Source: Beijerinckiaceae bacterium | GTDB lineage: Bacteria > Pseudomonadota > Alphaproteobacteria > Rhizobiales > Beijerinckiaceae | Length of the DNA stretch: 5,847 bases | Direction: 5' to 3' | NCBI GenBank assembly: GCA_022702195.1 | Contig: JAKONB010000339.1 | Coordinates: forward strand, 1-5,847 | Part shown: one piece after another, positions 1 to 5,367 of the stretch | Layout of the letters: every line of letters begins with the position of its first letter | Numbering within the stretch: the first letter of the stretch is position 1 | Program-made: the position numbers and the translations under genes | Notes under the pieces: model-generated | Database searches by the model: none | Seen by the model: only the letters and a program-made list of their open reading frames with translations | What the model was told of the DNA's origin: nothing

Positions 1-812
1 TCGGCGTCCGGCTGCAGGCGGCCCTCGCCGGTGAGGTGGGGCTTGCGCTTGCCCACCCAGTTGAGGGTGCCGGCCAGGATGATCGCCGTGAGGCTGCCCA
101 GCATCACCGGGGGCAGCACCTGCGCGAACACGTCCCCCTGCGGGATGCCGAGGATCGACCCGTAGCCGATGGAGAGCGGGATCGCCCCCTCGCCGACGCC
201 GCCGGCCATGATCGGCACGACGATGAAGAAGAAGGTGTGGTGCGCGCCGAGCCCCAGGAGGGTGCCCACCAGGGTGCCGACGCAGGCCGCCACGAGGGAG
301 CCGAGGCCGAGCGGCACGAAGATCTTCAGGAAGCCCTTGATCAGCACGCCCCGGTCCATGCCCAGGATGCTGCCGACGATGATGGCGGCGATGTAGAGGT
401 AGAGGAAGTTGGTGAACTTGGTGAAATCGGTGATCGCCTTGACGATCGGCCCCGGGATCAGGGCGTAATAGACCAGGGCCGAGGGGATGAAGGTCGCGAA
501 GATCGCCCCCGCGCCGATGTTGCGCAGCACCGGCAGGCGCTTGCCGATCTCCGCGCAGGTGAAGCCGCCGAGCACCAGGACCGCGATCATCGTCGGCGCG
601 TCGGCCCGGATCTCGTTCTCGCGGGTGAGGACGACCAGGAGCGCGGCCACGATCAGGTAGACCGGCAGCGGGATGATGCCGATCTGGATGTCCACGAGGC
701 GCCACCAGCCCTGCGGCCAGAACGACTGGGTCTGGACGGTCCCGGCCGGGACCTGGGCGGTCGTGGTGATCGCAACGCCCTCAGGGGGCGCCGCATGGAC
801 GGATGGCGGCAT
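1..812 (-). CDS. 2-hydroxycarboxylate:cation symporter (CitS/MaeN-type, 2HCT family), 3' end cut by window
   Basis: Inner-membrane secondary transporter that, by family, imports malate, citrate or a related 2-hydroxycarboxylate with Na+ or H+. I translated the minus strand by hand: 270 residues are visible, about 60% of the usual ~440. Residues 1-38 are a hydrophilic N-terminus; hydrophobic segments follow at about 44-62, 73-86, 101-120, 136-151, 163-188 and 194-203. The family signature GGVGEGAIPLS (204-214) is the re-entrant loop motif shared with CitS (GGNGAGAVPLS there), and EIGKRLP (88-94) and LTGEG (260-264) also match CitS. The ATG at 812 is chosen because GGGAG (complement of 821-825) sits 8 nt upstream; an in-frame ATG at 796 lacks such a site. 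The gene diverges from thrS. Family assignment is firm; substrate and coupling ion cannot be read from the sequence. Confidence 0.9.
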   Translation of the reverse strand, partial: MPPSVHAAPPEGVAITTTAQVPAGTVQTQSFWPQGWWRLVDIQIGIIPLPVYLIVAALLVVLTRENEIRADAPTMIAVLVLGGFTCAEIGKRLPVLRNIGAGAIFATFIPSALVYYALIPGPIVKAITDFTKFTNFLYLYIAAIIVGSILGMDRGVLIKGFLKIFVPLGLGSLVAACVGTLVGTLLGLGAHHTFFFIVVPIMAGGVGEGAIPLSIGYGSILGIPQGDVFAQVLPPVMLGSLTAIILAGTLNWVGKRKPHLTGEGRLQPDA

Positions 813-820
813 GGAAGCGT

Positions 821-825
821 CTCCC
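821..825 (-). promoter_or_regulatory. Ribosome binding site of the 2HCT transporter
   Basis: The minus-strand GGGAG lies 8 nt before the ATG at 812. It decides between that start and the in-frame ATG at 796, whose upstream bases hold no purine-rich site. Confidence 0.6.
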
Positions 826-879
826 GGCGGATGCCCTTCGACCCTTCGGGTTGGGCACTTGTTCTGGTTCTTGACGTCC

Positions 880-903
880 GCCCGGCCGCCGCGGCGGTCG
901 GGC
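880..903. repeat. 24-bp near-perfect palindrome
   Basis: The 12-base arms 880-891 and 892-903 are reverse complements except at one position (G885 opposite T898, a wobble pair in plus-strand RNA). The sequence is GC-only apart from that T. It lies about 70 bp upstream of the transporter start, so it could be an operator for a dimeric regulator or a 5'-UTR hairpin. Chance is possible in such GC-rich DNA. Confidence 0.5.
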
Positions 904-936
904 CATCGGCCAGCTTCAGGGGATTCCGGGGGAGGT

Positions 937-942
937 TGTCAA
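937..942 (-). promoter_or_regulatory. Possible -35 element (TTGACA) for the transporter gene
   Basis: The minus strand reads a perfect TTGACA here, about 125 bp upstream of the transporter start. About 17 bp downstream there is only a weak -10 candidate (CTGAAG), so this is tentative. If real, the transcript would begin close to the 880-903 palindrome. Confidence 0.25.
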
Positions 943-1111
943 TTCAACAAGGATGGACGCGAACCGGTCTTCTTGAAGTCTTTCCAGATTTGTCATTCCG
1001 GTCCGGGCGCCGCGACGGACCTGCTCCGCCTCGGGCCGGGCGGCCCGACAGGCCCCGCGATCGGCCCGCTCCGAGCGTTTCTTTGCAACGCGAATGGGTC
1101 TAAACGGCCCG

Positions 1112-1140
1112 GCGCGGCGCCCGGCGCCGCGCTTTCGTTT
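1112..1140 (+). terminator. Terminator/attenuator-like hairpin in the thrS leader
   Basis: GCGCGGCGCC (1112-1121) and GGCGCCGCGC (1123-1132) are exact inverted repeats around one C. As RNA this gives a 9-bp all-GC stem with a 3-nt loop, followed at once by TTTCGTTT (1133-1140). This is the shape of an intrinsic terminator on the plus strand, but no plus-strand gene lies upstream for it to end. It sits 58 nt before the thrS start, so an attenuator or a 5'-mRNA structure is more likely than an ordinary terminator. Confidence 0.5.
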
Positions 1141-1154
1141 CGATACCCCGCTTA

Positions 1155-1171
1155 CCTGCCGCGTACGCAGG
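1155..1171 (+). promoter_or_regulatory. Candidate thrS translational operator: anticodon-arm mimic of tRNA-Thr
   Basis: CCTGC (1155-1159) and GCAGG (1167-1171) form a 5-bp stem closing the 7-nt loop CGCGTAC (1160-1166), the exact dimensions of a tRNA anticodon arm. The third to fifth loop bases are CGT, a threonine anticodon; tRNA position 33 would be G rather than U. The hairpin is 12 nt upstream of the thrS Shine-Dalgarno sequence. In E. coli, ThrRS binds an anticodon-like hairpin at the equivalent place in its own mRNA and blocks ribosome loading. Equivalence here is inferred from geometry and sequence alone. Confidence 0.45.
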
Positions 1172-1183
1172 AGTGAGCCTGCG
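1166..1183 (+). promoter_or_regulatory. Alternative hairpin next to the thrS ribosome binding site
   Basis: CGCAGG (1166-1171) pairs perfectly with CCTGCG (1178-1183) around the loop AGTGAG. The structure shares GCAGG with the 1155-1171 hairpin, so the two cannot form together. It ends directly before the Shine-Dalgarno AGGAG. Confidence 0.45.
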
Positions 1184-1188
1184 AGGAG
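1184..1188 (+). promoter_or_regulatory. Ribosome binding site of thrS
   Basis: AGGAG lies 9 nt before the ATG at 1198 and supports that start. It directly abuts the alternative leader hairpin, so its accessibility may be regulated. Confidence 0.8.
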
Positions 1189-1197
1189 ATTTTCGCG

Positions 1198-3225
1198 ATG
1201 CCGATCCTGACCTTCCCCGATGGGAACACCCGCAGCTTCGACGAGGCGGTGACCGGCCGCGCCGTGGTGGAGGGCATCGCCAAGTCCCTGGCCAAGCGCA
1301 CCGTCGCCATGGCCCTCGACGGCCAGGTGCGCGATCTCTCCGACCTCATCGAACACGATGCCCGGATCGAGTTCCTCGACCGCACCGATCCGCGCAGCCT
1401 CGAGCTGATCCGGCACGATTGCGCCCACGTGCTGGCCGAGGCGGTACAGACCCTGTGGCCGGAGACGCAGGTCACCATCGGCCCGGTGATCGAGAACGGG
1501 TTCTACTACGATTTCTGGCGCGAGCAGCCGTTCACCCCGGACGACTTCCCGGCCATCGAGGCCAAGATGCGCGAGATCATCGCGCGCGACGCCCCCTTCA
1601 CCAGGGAGGTCTGGACGCGCGACGACATCCGGGCGCTGTTCTCGGAGAAGGGCGAGGCCTACAAGGTCGAGCTCGTGGACGCGATCCCGCCGGGCGAGGA
1701 CCTCAAGGTCTACCGCCAGGGCGACTGGTTCGACCTGTGCCGCGGCCCGCACATGACTTCCACCGGAAAGGTCGGCACCGCCTTCAAGCTCATGAAGGTG
1801 GCCGGCGCCTATTGGCGGGGCGATTCCAACAATCCGATGCTCACCCGCATCTACGGCACCGCCTGGGCGACCAAGGAGGATCTCGACGCCTATCTGCACC
1901 GGCTGGAGGAGGCCGAGCGCCGGGACCACCGGCGCCTGGGACGCGAGATGGACCTGTTCCACTTCCAGGAGGAGGGGCCGGGCGTCGTCTTCTGGCACGC
2001 CAAGGGCTGGACGATCTTCCAGGAGCTGATCGCCTACATGCGCCGGCGCCTGAAGGGCGACTACGCCGAGGTGAACGCGCCGCAGATCCTCGACAAGTCG
2101 CTGTGGGAGACCTCGGGCCACTGGGACTGGTACCGCGAGAACATGTTCGCGGCCCAATCCGCCGGGGACGAGGCCGAGGACAAGCGCTGGTTCGCCCTCA
2201 AGCCGATGAACTGCCCGGGCCACGTGCTGATCTTCAAGCACGGCCTGAAATCCTACCGCGACCTGCCCCTGCGCATGGCCGAGTTCGGCATCGTCCACCG
2301 CTACGAGGCCTCGGGCGCCATGCACGGCCTGATGCGGGTGCGCGGCTTCACCCAGGACGACGCGCACGTCTTCTGCACCGAGGACCAGCTCGCCGACGAG
2401 TGCCTGAAGATCAACGACCTGATCCTCTCGACCTACGCCGATTTCGGCTTCGGCGAGATCGTGGTGAAGCTCTCCACCCGGCCCGAGAAGCGCGTCGGCT
2501 CGGACGACCTGTGGGACCATGCCGAGGCGGTGATGACCCGCGTGCTGGCGCAGATCGAGGAGCAGTCCGGCGGCCGGATCAAGACCGCGATCAACCCGGG
2601 GGAGGGCGCCTTCTACGGCCCGAAATTCGAGTACGTCCTGCGCGACGCCATCGGCCGCGACTGGCAATGCGGCACCACCCAGGTGGATTTCAACCTGCCC
2701 GAGCGCTTCGGGGCGTTCTACGTCGATGCCGATAGCGGGAAGAAGCCGCCGGTGATGGTCCACCGCGCGATCTGCGGCTCGCTGGAGCGCTTCACCGGCA
2801 TCCTCATCGAGCATTTCGCCGGGCATTTCCCGCTCTGGCTCGCCCCGGTGCAGGTGGTGGTGGCGACCATCACCGGGGATGCGGACGGCTATGCCCGCGA
2901 GGTGGTGGCCGCCGCCAACCGCCTGGGGCTCAGGGTCGAGGCGGATCTGCGCAACGAGAAGATCAACTACAAGGTCCGCGAGCACTCGCTGGCCAAGGTG
3001 CCGGTGATGCTGGTGGTGGGCCGCAAGGAGGGCGAGGAGCGCACCGTCTCGGTGCGGCGCCTCGGCAGCCAGCAGACCCGCACCGGCGGCCTCGACGAGA
3101 CGCTGGCCGCCCTGGTGGCGGAGGCGACCTCTCCCGACCGCATCCGGGCGCAGGCGGTGGCCGAGAGCGTGCCGAGCGCCGCGGTGGCGCTGGACGGCCA
3201 TCACGGCGAGGCCCCGACGCCCTGA
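1198..3225 (+). CDS. thrS: Threonyl-tRNA synthetase
   Basis: Cytoplasmic class II synthetase that attaches threonine to tRNA-Thr using ATP and edits mischarged Ser-tRNA. The 675-residue protein is complete (E. coli ThrRS: 642). In order: TGS domain (~1-62); editing domain with the HDCAH motif (H73, H77) and CRGPH (C181, H185), the known editing-site set; catalytic core (~250-545) with zinc ligands C339 (MNCPGH), H390 (QDDAH) and H522 (VHRA), motif 2 arginine R368 and motif 3 around GSLERF (527-532); anticodon-binding domain (~548-640) containing EHSLAKVPV (595-603). All catalytic, zinc and editing residues are present. The last ~30 residues are a low-complexity tail beyond the E. coli end. 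It stands alone, without infC-rpmI-rplT downstream, and is followed by a convergent unit. Its leader suggests translational autoregulation. Confidence 0.98.
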   Translation: MPILTFPDGNTRSFDEAVTGRAVVEGIAKSLAKRTVAMALDGQVRDLSDLIEHDARIEFLDRTDPRSLELIRHDCAHVLAEAVQTLWPETQVTIGPVIENGFYYDFWREQPFTPDDFPAIEAKMREIIARDAPFTREVWTRDDIRALFSEKGEAYKVELVDAIPPGEDLKVYRQGDWFDLCRGPHMTSTGKVGTAFKLMKVAGAYWRGDSNNPMLTRIYGTAWATKEDLDAYLHRLEEAERRDHRRLGREMDLFHFQEEGPGVVFWHAKGWTIFQELIAYMRRRLKGDYAEVNAPQILDKSLWETSGHWDWYRENMFAAQSAGDEAEDKRWFALKPMNCPGHVLIFKHGLKSYRDLPLRMAEFGIVHRYEASGAMHGLMRVRGFTQDDAHVFCTEDQLADECLKINDLILSTYADFGFGEIVVKLSTRPEKRVGSDDLWDHAEAVMTRVLAQIEEQSGGRIKTAINPGEGAFYGPKFEYVLRDAIGRDWQCGTTQVDFNLPERFGAFYVDADSGKKPPVMVHRAICGSLERFTGILIEHFAGHFPLWLAPVQVVVATITGDADGYAREVVAAANRLGLRVEADLRNEKINYKVREHSLAKVPVMLVVGRKEGEERTVSVRRLGSQQTRTGGLDETLAALVAEATSPDRIRAQAVAESVPSAAVALDGHHGEAPTP

Positions 3226-3234
3226 CCAGGGCTT

Positions 3235-3269
3235 GCCGATCCCGTCCCTCCTCGGCGGACGGGATCGGC
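3235..3269. terminator. Candidate bidirectional terminator between convergent genes
   Basis: Arms 3235-3247 and 3257-3269 are perfect 13-bp inverted repeats separated by a 9-nt loop. It starts 9 bp after the thrS stop and ends 4 bp before the stop of the opposing 135-aa gene, the natural place for a shared terminator. Neither strand has a T-run after the stem, so it may act as a tail-less terminator, with Rho, or as a 3'-end stabiliser. Confidence 0.65.
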
Positions 3270-3273
3270 CCCG

Positions 3274-3681
3274 TCAGTCCGCGCAATGGGCGGAAAACAG
3301 CGTGAGCGTCCGCTGCATGGCGGCATAATCGGCGGGGCTCGCCGGATGGCGCAGTTCCGGGGCGTCCGGGACGAGGCCGGCGAAGCCCGCATCCGGATCG
3401 GCCACGAAGGCGCGCGGCCCGGTATACTGCCCCATCCGGTTGGGGGTCTCCACCGTGCCGCAGACGATCCCGCCGCGCCCCATCCGGAGCCGGCCGTAGC
3501 GGGCGGCGTCAGGGGCCTTCAGACCGCGTCCGACGAGGTCGGTCGCCCGGCGCGCGACCTCCGCCGGCAGGGCAGGGGCCGCCCCGTCCAGGCGATCCTG
3601 TGCGCCGGCCGTCCCGGCCGCCAGAAGCCAGAGCCCCGACCCAGCGGCCAAACCCGCGCGCGCCAAGCGCCATCCCATCAT
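3274..3681 (-). CDS. Small exported two-cysteine protein of unknown function
   Basis: The 135-residue product starts with a signal peptide (basic start, hydrophobic core ~9-24, likely cleavage after AGA at 25-27), so the mature part of ~108 residues should be periplasmic or secreted. It has exactly two cysteines, C74 and C133, which could form a disulfide. The recognisable segment is IVCGTVETPNRMGQYTGPRAFV (72-93), resembling a CG-V--N--G-Y-G-R-F pattern I associate with uncharacterised alphaproteobacterial exported proteins; I know no function for it. The start at 3681 is followed by a second ATG at 3678, and GGGGTGA upstream is a modest ribosome site. It begins 4 bp after the stop of the 308-aa gene and is probably cotranscribed with it. 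Confidence 0.8.
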   Translation of the reverse strand: MMGWRLARAGLAAGSGLWLLAAGTAGAQDRLDGAAPALPAEVARRATDLVGRGLKAPDAARYGRLRMGRGGIVCGTVETPNRMGQYTGPRAFVADPDAGFAGLVPDAPELRHPASPADYAAMQRTLTLFSAHCAD

Positions 3682-3685
3682 CGCA

Positions 3686-4612
3686 TCACCCCGCCTTGGC
3701 GATCACCTCGATGTCCCGGTCCATCCCGCTCTCGACCTTGAACTCGCGGGTATAGACCTGCCCGTCATGGCGGGCGATGAGGACGTAGTCGCCCTCCGCC
3801 AGGGTCACCTGCGGGAAGGCGCCGATGGCCTCCCGGATGGTGTCGCCGCCCGGGGTCAGGACGCTGAACGCGGTGCCGGCGAAGGCCTCGGCCCCGGCGG
3901 CGGCCACCAGCTTCAGGGTCACGGTGGCGGCGCGGTGGTTGAGGGTGGCGTCCGTCACCTTGCCGTTGTCGACCTTGAGGTCCGCGCGCTGGATCGCGTT
4001 GGATTCCCCGTAGGTGGAAACCACGTGATAAGTGCCCTCGGGCAGGCGCACGAGTTCGCCGGCCTTGACGTCGCCGCGCACGAGCCGCCCCTCCGAATTG
4101 GCGCCGATCGGCACGAACACCGAGAAGCTGAGCTGGTCGGGGGCGATCTTCACGTCGCCGATGGCCCCGGAGAGCTTGAGCGCCCCGGCATTGACCTTGA
4201 GCTGGACCGAGACCGGGGCGCCCGCCATGACGATGCGCTGCGAGGCGCTGGCGAAGCCGTAGGTGACGGTGGCGATGTAGGGGCCGGGCGCGAGCGGGAA
4301 GCTCGGGGCGGCGACCTCCGAGCGGGCGACGATGCCGGGCTTGGCCCCGTCCGGCCGGTCCTCGTAGATGCGCCAGGCGAGGCCCGAGCGGAGCGGGCGG
4401 TCGCTGCCGGCGAACAGGGCCGCGAGGCTGAGCGTGGCCGTGGCCTGGTCCGGCGGCGCCGATTCGGCTCCGGGCAGGGTGGGCGAGGGCATCGCGGGGG
4501 AGGGCAGGTTGGGTCCGATCCGGTTCTGGAAGGCGTCCTGCGCGCGGGCCAGACCCGGCAGCAGGGCGAGGGCGACCATCAGGCCGCCGCGTCGAAGCCC
4601 CACCCGTCCCAT
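3686..4612 (-). CDS. Exported protein with three tandem beta-rich repeats, function unknown
   Basis: The 308-residue product has a signal peptide (RR at 7-8, hydrophobic 11-22, likely cleavage after ARA at 22-24), a proline-rich linker (~33-55), then three repeats of ~81-83 residues. Each repeat carries an F/W-x-V/I-type strand (AWRIYED 79-85; SFSVFVPIG 162-170; AFSVLTPGG 248-256) followed by a G-x-Y turn (GPY 110-112; GTY 193-195; GDY 274-276) and a strand ending in a V-x-x-G-like turn. This suggests carboxypeptidase-regulatory or transthyretin-like beta-sandwich domains. There are no cysteines or enzyme motifs, so a structural or binding role in the envelope is likely, but this is inference. 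The start at 4612 is chosen over 4786 because it gives a clean signal peptide and has GGAGGAG 6 nt upstream. It leads a two-gene unit with the 135-aa protein. Confidence 0.85.
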   Translation of the reverse strand: MGRVGLRRGGLMVALALLPGLARAQDAFQNRIGPNLPSPAMPSPTLPGAESAPPDQATATLSLAALFAGSDRPLRSGLAWRIYEDRPDGAKPGIVARSEVAAPSFPLAPGPYIATVTYGFASASQRIVMAGAPVSVQLKVNAGALKLSGAIGDVKIAPDQLSFSVFVPIGANSEGRLVRGDVKAGELVRLPEGTYHVVSTYGESNAIQRADLKVDNGKVTDATLNHRAATVTLKLVAAAGAEAFAGTAFSVLTPGGDTIREAIGAFPQVTLAEGDYVLIARHDGQVYTREFKVESGMDRDIEVIAKAG

Positions 4613-4794
4613 CGCCCTCTCCTCCGTGCGGCCCATCCGCGATTGCCAACCCGCCCGTGGCGCGCCATCTCTGACACGATCCCGCGCCAGCCGCTCTGCG
4701 ACCGGACCATGGCGGTGGCATGGCAACAGGCTTGGCGGCGGCTTGGCGGCCCTGGCCGCGCCCGATGCCGGCCCTCTCCTGCCCAAAGGTTTCG
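4613..4794. other. Divergent intergenic region with a short tandem repeat
   Basis: The 182-bp gap must contain promoters for the exported-protein pair (minus) and the flavoprotein pair (plus). I see no confident -35/-10 pair; TTGCCA at 4643-4648 has no good partner. GCTTGGCGGC occurs twice in tandem (4730-4739 and 4741-4750), within a run where TGGC recurs several times. No separate gene is supported. Confidence 0.6.
4619..4625 (-). promoter_or_regulatory. Ribosome binding site of the three-repeat exported protein
   Basis: The minus strand reads GGAGGAG, 6 nt before the ATG at 4612. This strong site rejects the longer frame starting at 4786. Confidence 0.8.
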
Positions 4795-5358
4795 ATGAAC
4801 GCCACCCTCGATCTCCTGCGCACCCGGCGCTCGGTGCCGCCGATCCGCCTCGACGGACCGGGGCCGGACCCGGCCGAACTCGACGCGATCCTGACCCTGG
4901 CCGCCCGCGTGCCGGATCACGGCAAGCTCGCCCCCTGGCGCTTCCTGGTGATCGCCGGCGAGGCCCGCGCCCGCATCGGCGACATCCTCGCGGACGCCTA
5001 CGCGGCCGACCATCCGGAGGCCGATGCCGGCCGCCTCGACCTGGAGCGCGCCCGCCTCGCCCATGCGCCGGTGGTGGTCGGCGTGGTGTCGCGCGCGCAG
5101 CCGCACATCAAGATCCCCGAATGGGAGCAGGTGCTGTCGGCGGGCGCCGTCTGCATGAACCTCGTGGTCGCCGCCAACGCGTCCGGCTTCGCCACCGCCT
5201 GGCTCACCGAATGGTTCGCCTATGACCGGCGCGTCCTCGATGCGCTCGGCCTCGACCCGCGCGAAAAGATCGCCGGCTTCATCCATCTCGGCCACCCCCA
5301 GGAGATCCCGAGCGACCGGCCGCGGCCGGACCTCGCCGAGATCGTCACGCGGCTCTGA
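4795..5358 (+). CDS. Nitroreductase family flavoprotein (YdjA-like)
   Basis: FMN-dependent oxidoreductase of the nitroreductase superfamily; by family it takes electrons from NAD(P)H and reduces nitro, quinone or similar compounds in the cytoplasm as a dimer. The 187 residues are close to E. coli YdjA (183) and show its motifs: RRS (11-13) for FMN phosphate binding, RVPDHGKLAPWRF (38-50, YdjA RAPDHKSMQPWHF), KIPEWEQ--SAG (106-117, YdjA KVPRWEQEMSAG), GFATAW (131-136, YdjA GFGGIW) and KIAGFIHLG (158-166, YdjA KIVGFLYLG). The start at 4795 is chosen because AAAGG (4785-4789) lies 5 nt upstream and the protein then begins like YdjA; the in-frame ATG at 4720 would add an Arg/Pro-rich stretch unlike the family. 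The true substrate is unknown. It probably forms an operon with the flavin reductase-like gene that follows. Confidence 0.93.
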   Translation: MNATLDLLRTRRSVPPIRLDGPGPDPAELDAILTLAARVPDHGKLAPWRFLVIAGEARARIGDILADAYAADHPEADAGRLDLERARLAHAPVVVGVVSRAQPHIKIPEWEQVLSAGAVCMNLVVAANASGFATAWLTEWFAYDRRVLDALGLDPREKIAGFIHLGHPQEIPSDRPRPDLAEIVTRL

Positions 5359-5367
5359 AAGTCCCCC

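Larger units (their letters stand above)
813..1197. other. Divergent intergenic region between the transporter and thrS
   Basis: This 385-bp stretch has no convincing gene of its own; open frames crossing it are shadows running into neighbouring genes. It must hold promoters for both divergent units. It is unusually rich in inverted repeats: a nested hairpin at 832-857, a 24-bp near-palindrome at 880-903, 6-bp arms at 1000-1005/1016-1021, 7-bp arms at 1031-1037/1042-1048, a 21-bp palindrome at 1112-1132 and the thrS-proximal hairpins at 1155-1183. At this GC content some of these are expected by chance; the longest ones and those nearest thrS are listed separately. Confidence 0.7.

Noticed and set aside
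1000..1048. Hairpins 1000-1021 and 1031-1048 as regulatory elements
   Set aside because: The arms are only 6-7 bp in very GC-rich DNA and have no positional link to a start or stop, so chance is a sufficient explanation.
36..1103. A 355-aa plus-strand open frame over the transporter and the intergenic region
   Set aside because: The translation is rich in His, Asp, Arg and Gly without hydrophobic or family structure, while the minus strand encodes a clear 2HCT transporter.
1155..1171. A tRNA gene around the anticodon-like hairpin
   Set aside because: No acceptor, D or T arm and no TTCGA-type T-loop at the right spacing accompany it; only the anticodon arm is mimicked.
1000..1197. T-box riboswitch or Thr-codon leader peptide for thrS
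   Set aside because: No T-box sequence or specifier architecture is seen, and T-boxes are not expected in Proteobacteria. The only ATG frame through the leader (from 1094) has few threonines and overlaps thrS without a stop before it.
916..3204. A 762-aa open frame on the minus strand opposite thrS
   Set aside because: It is a codon-position shadow of thrS in GC-rich DNA: the composition is His/Arg/Gly/Leu-rich, it has no family motifs, and it runs through an intergenic region. The plus-strand ThrRS is unmistakable.
4613..4786. 58-residue N-terminal extension of the three-repeat exported protein
   Set aside because: It would bury the signal peptide; the ATG at 4612 has a strong ribosome binding site and a clean signal sequence.
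4720..4794. 25-residue N-terminal extension of the nitroreductase
   Set aside because: The added residues are Trp/Pro/Arg-rich and unlike the family; the ATG at 4795 has AAAGG 5 nt upstream and matches the YdjA N-terminus.
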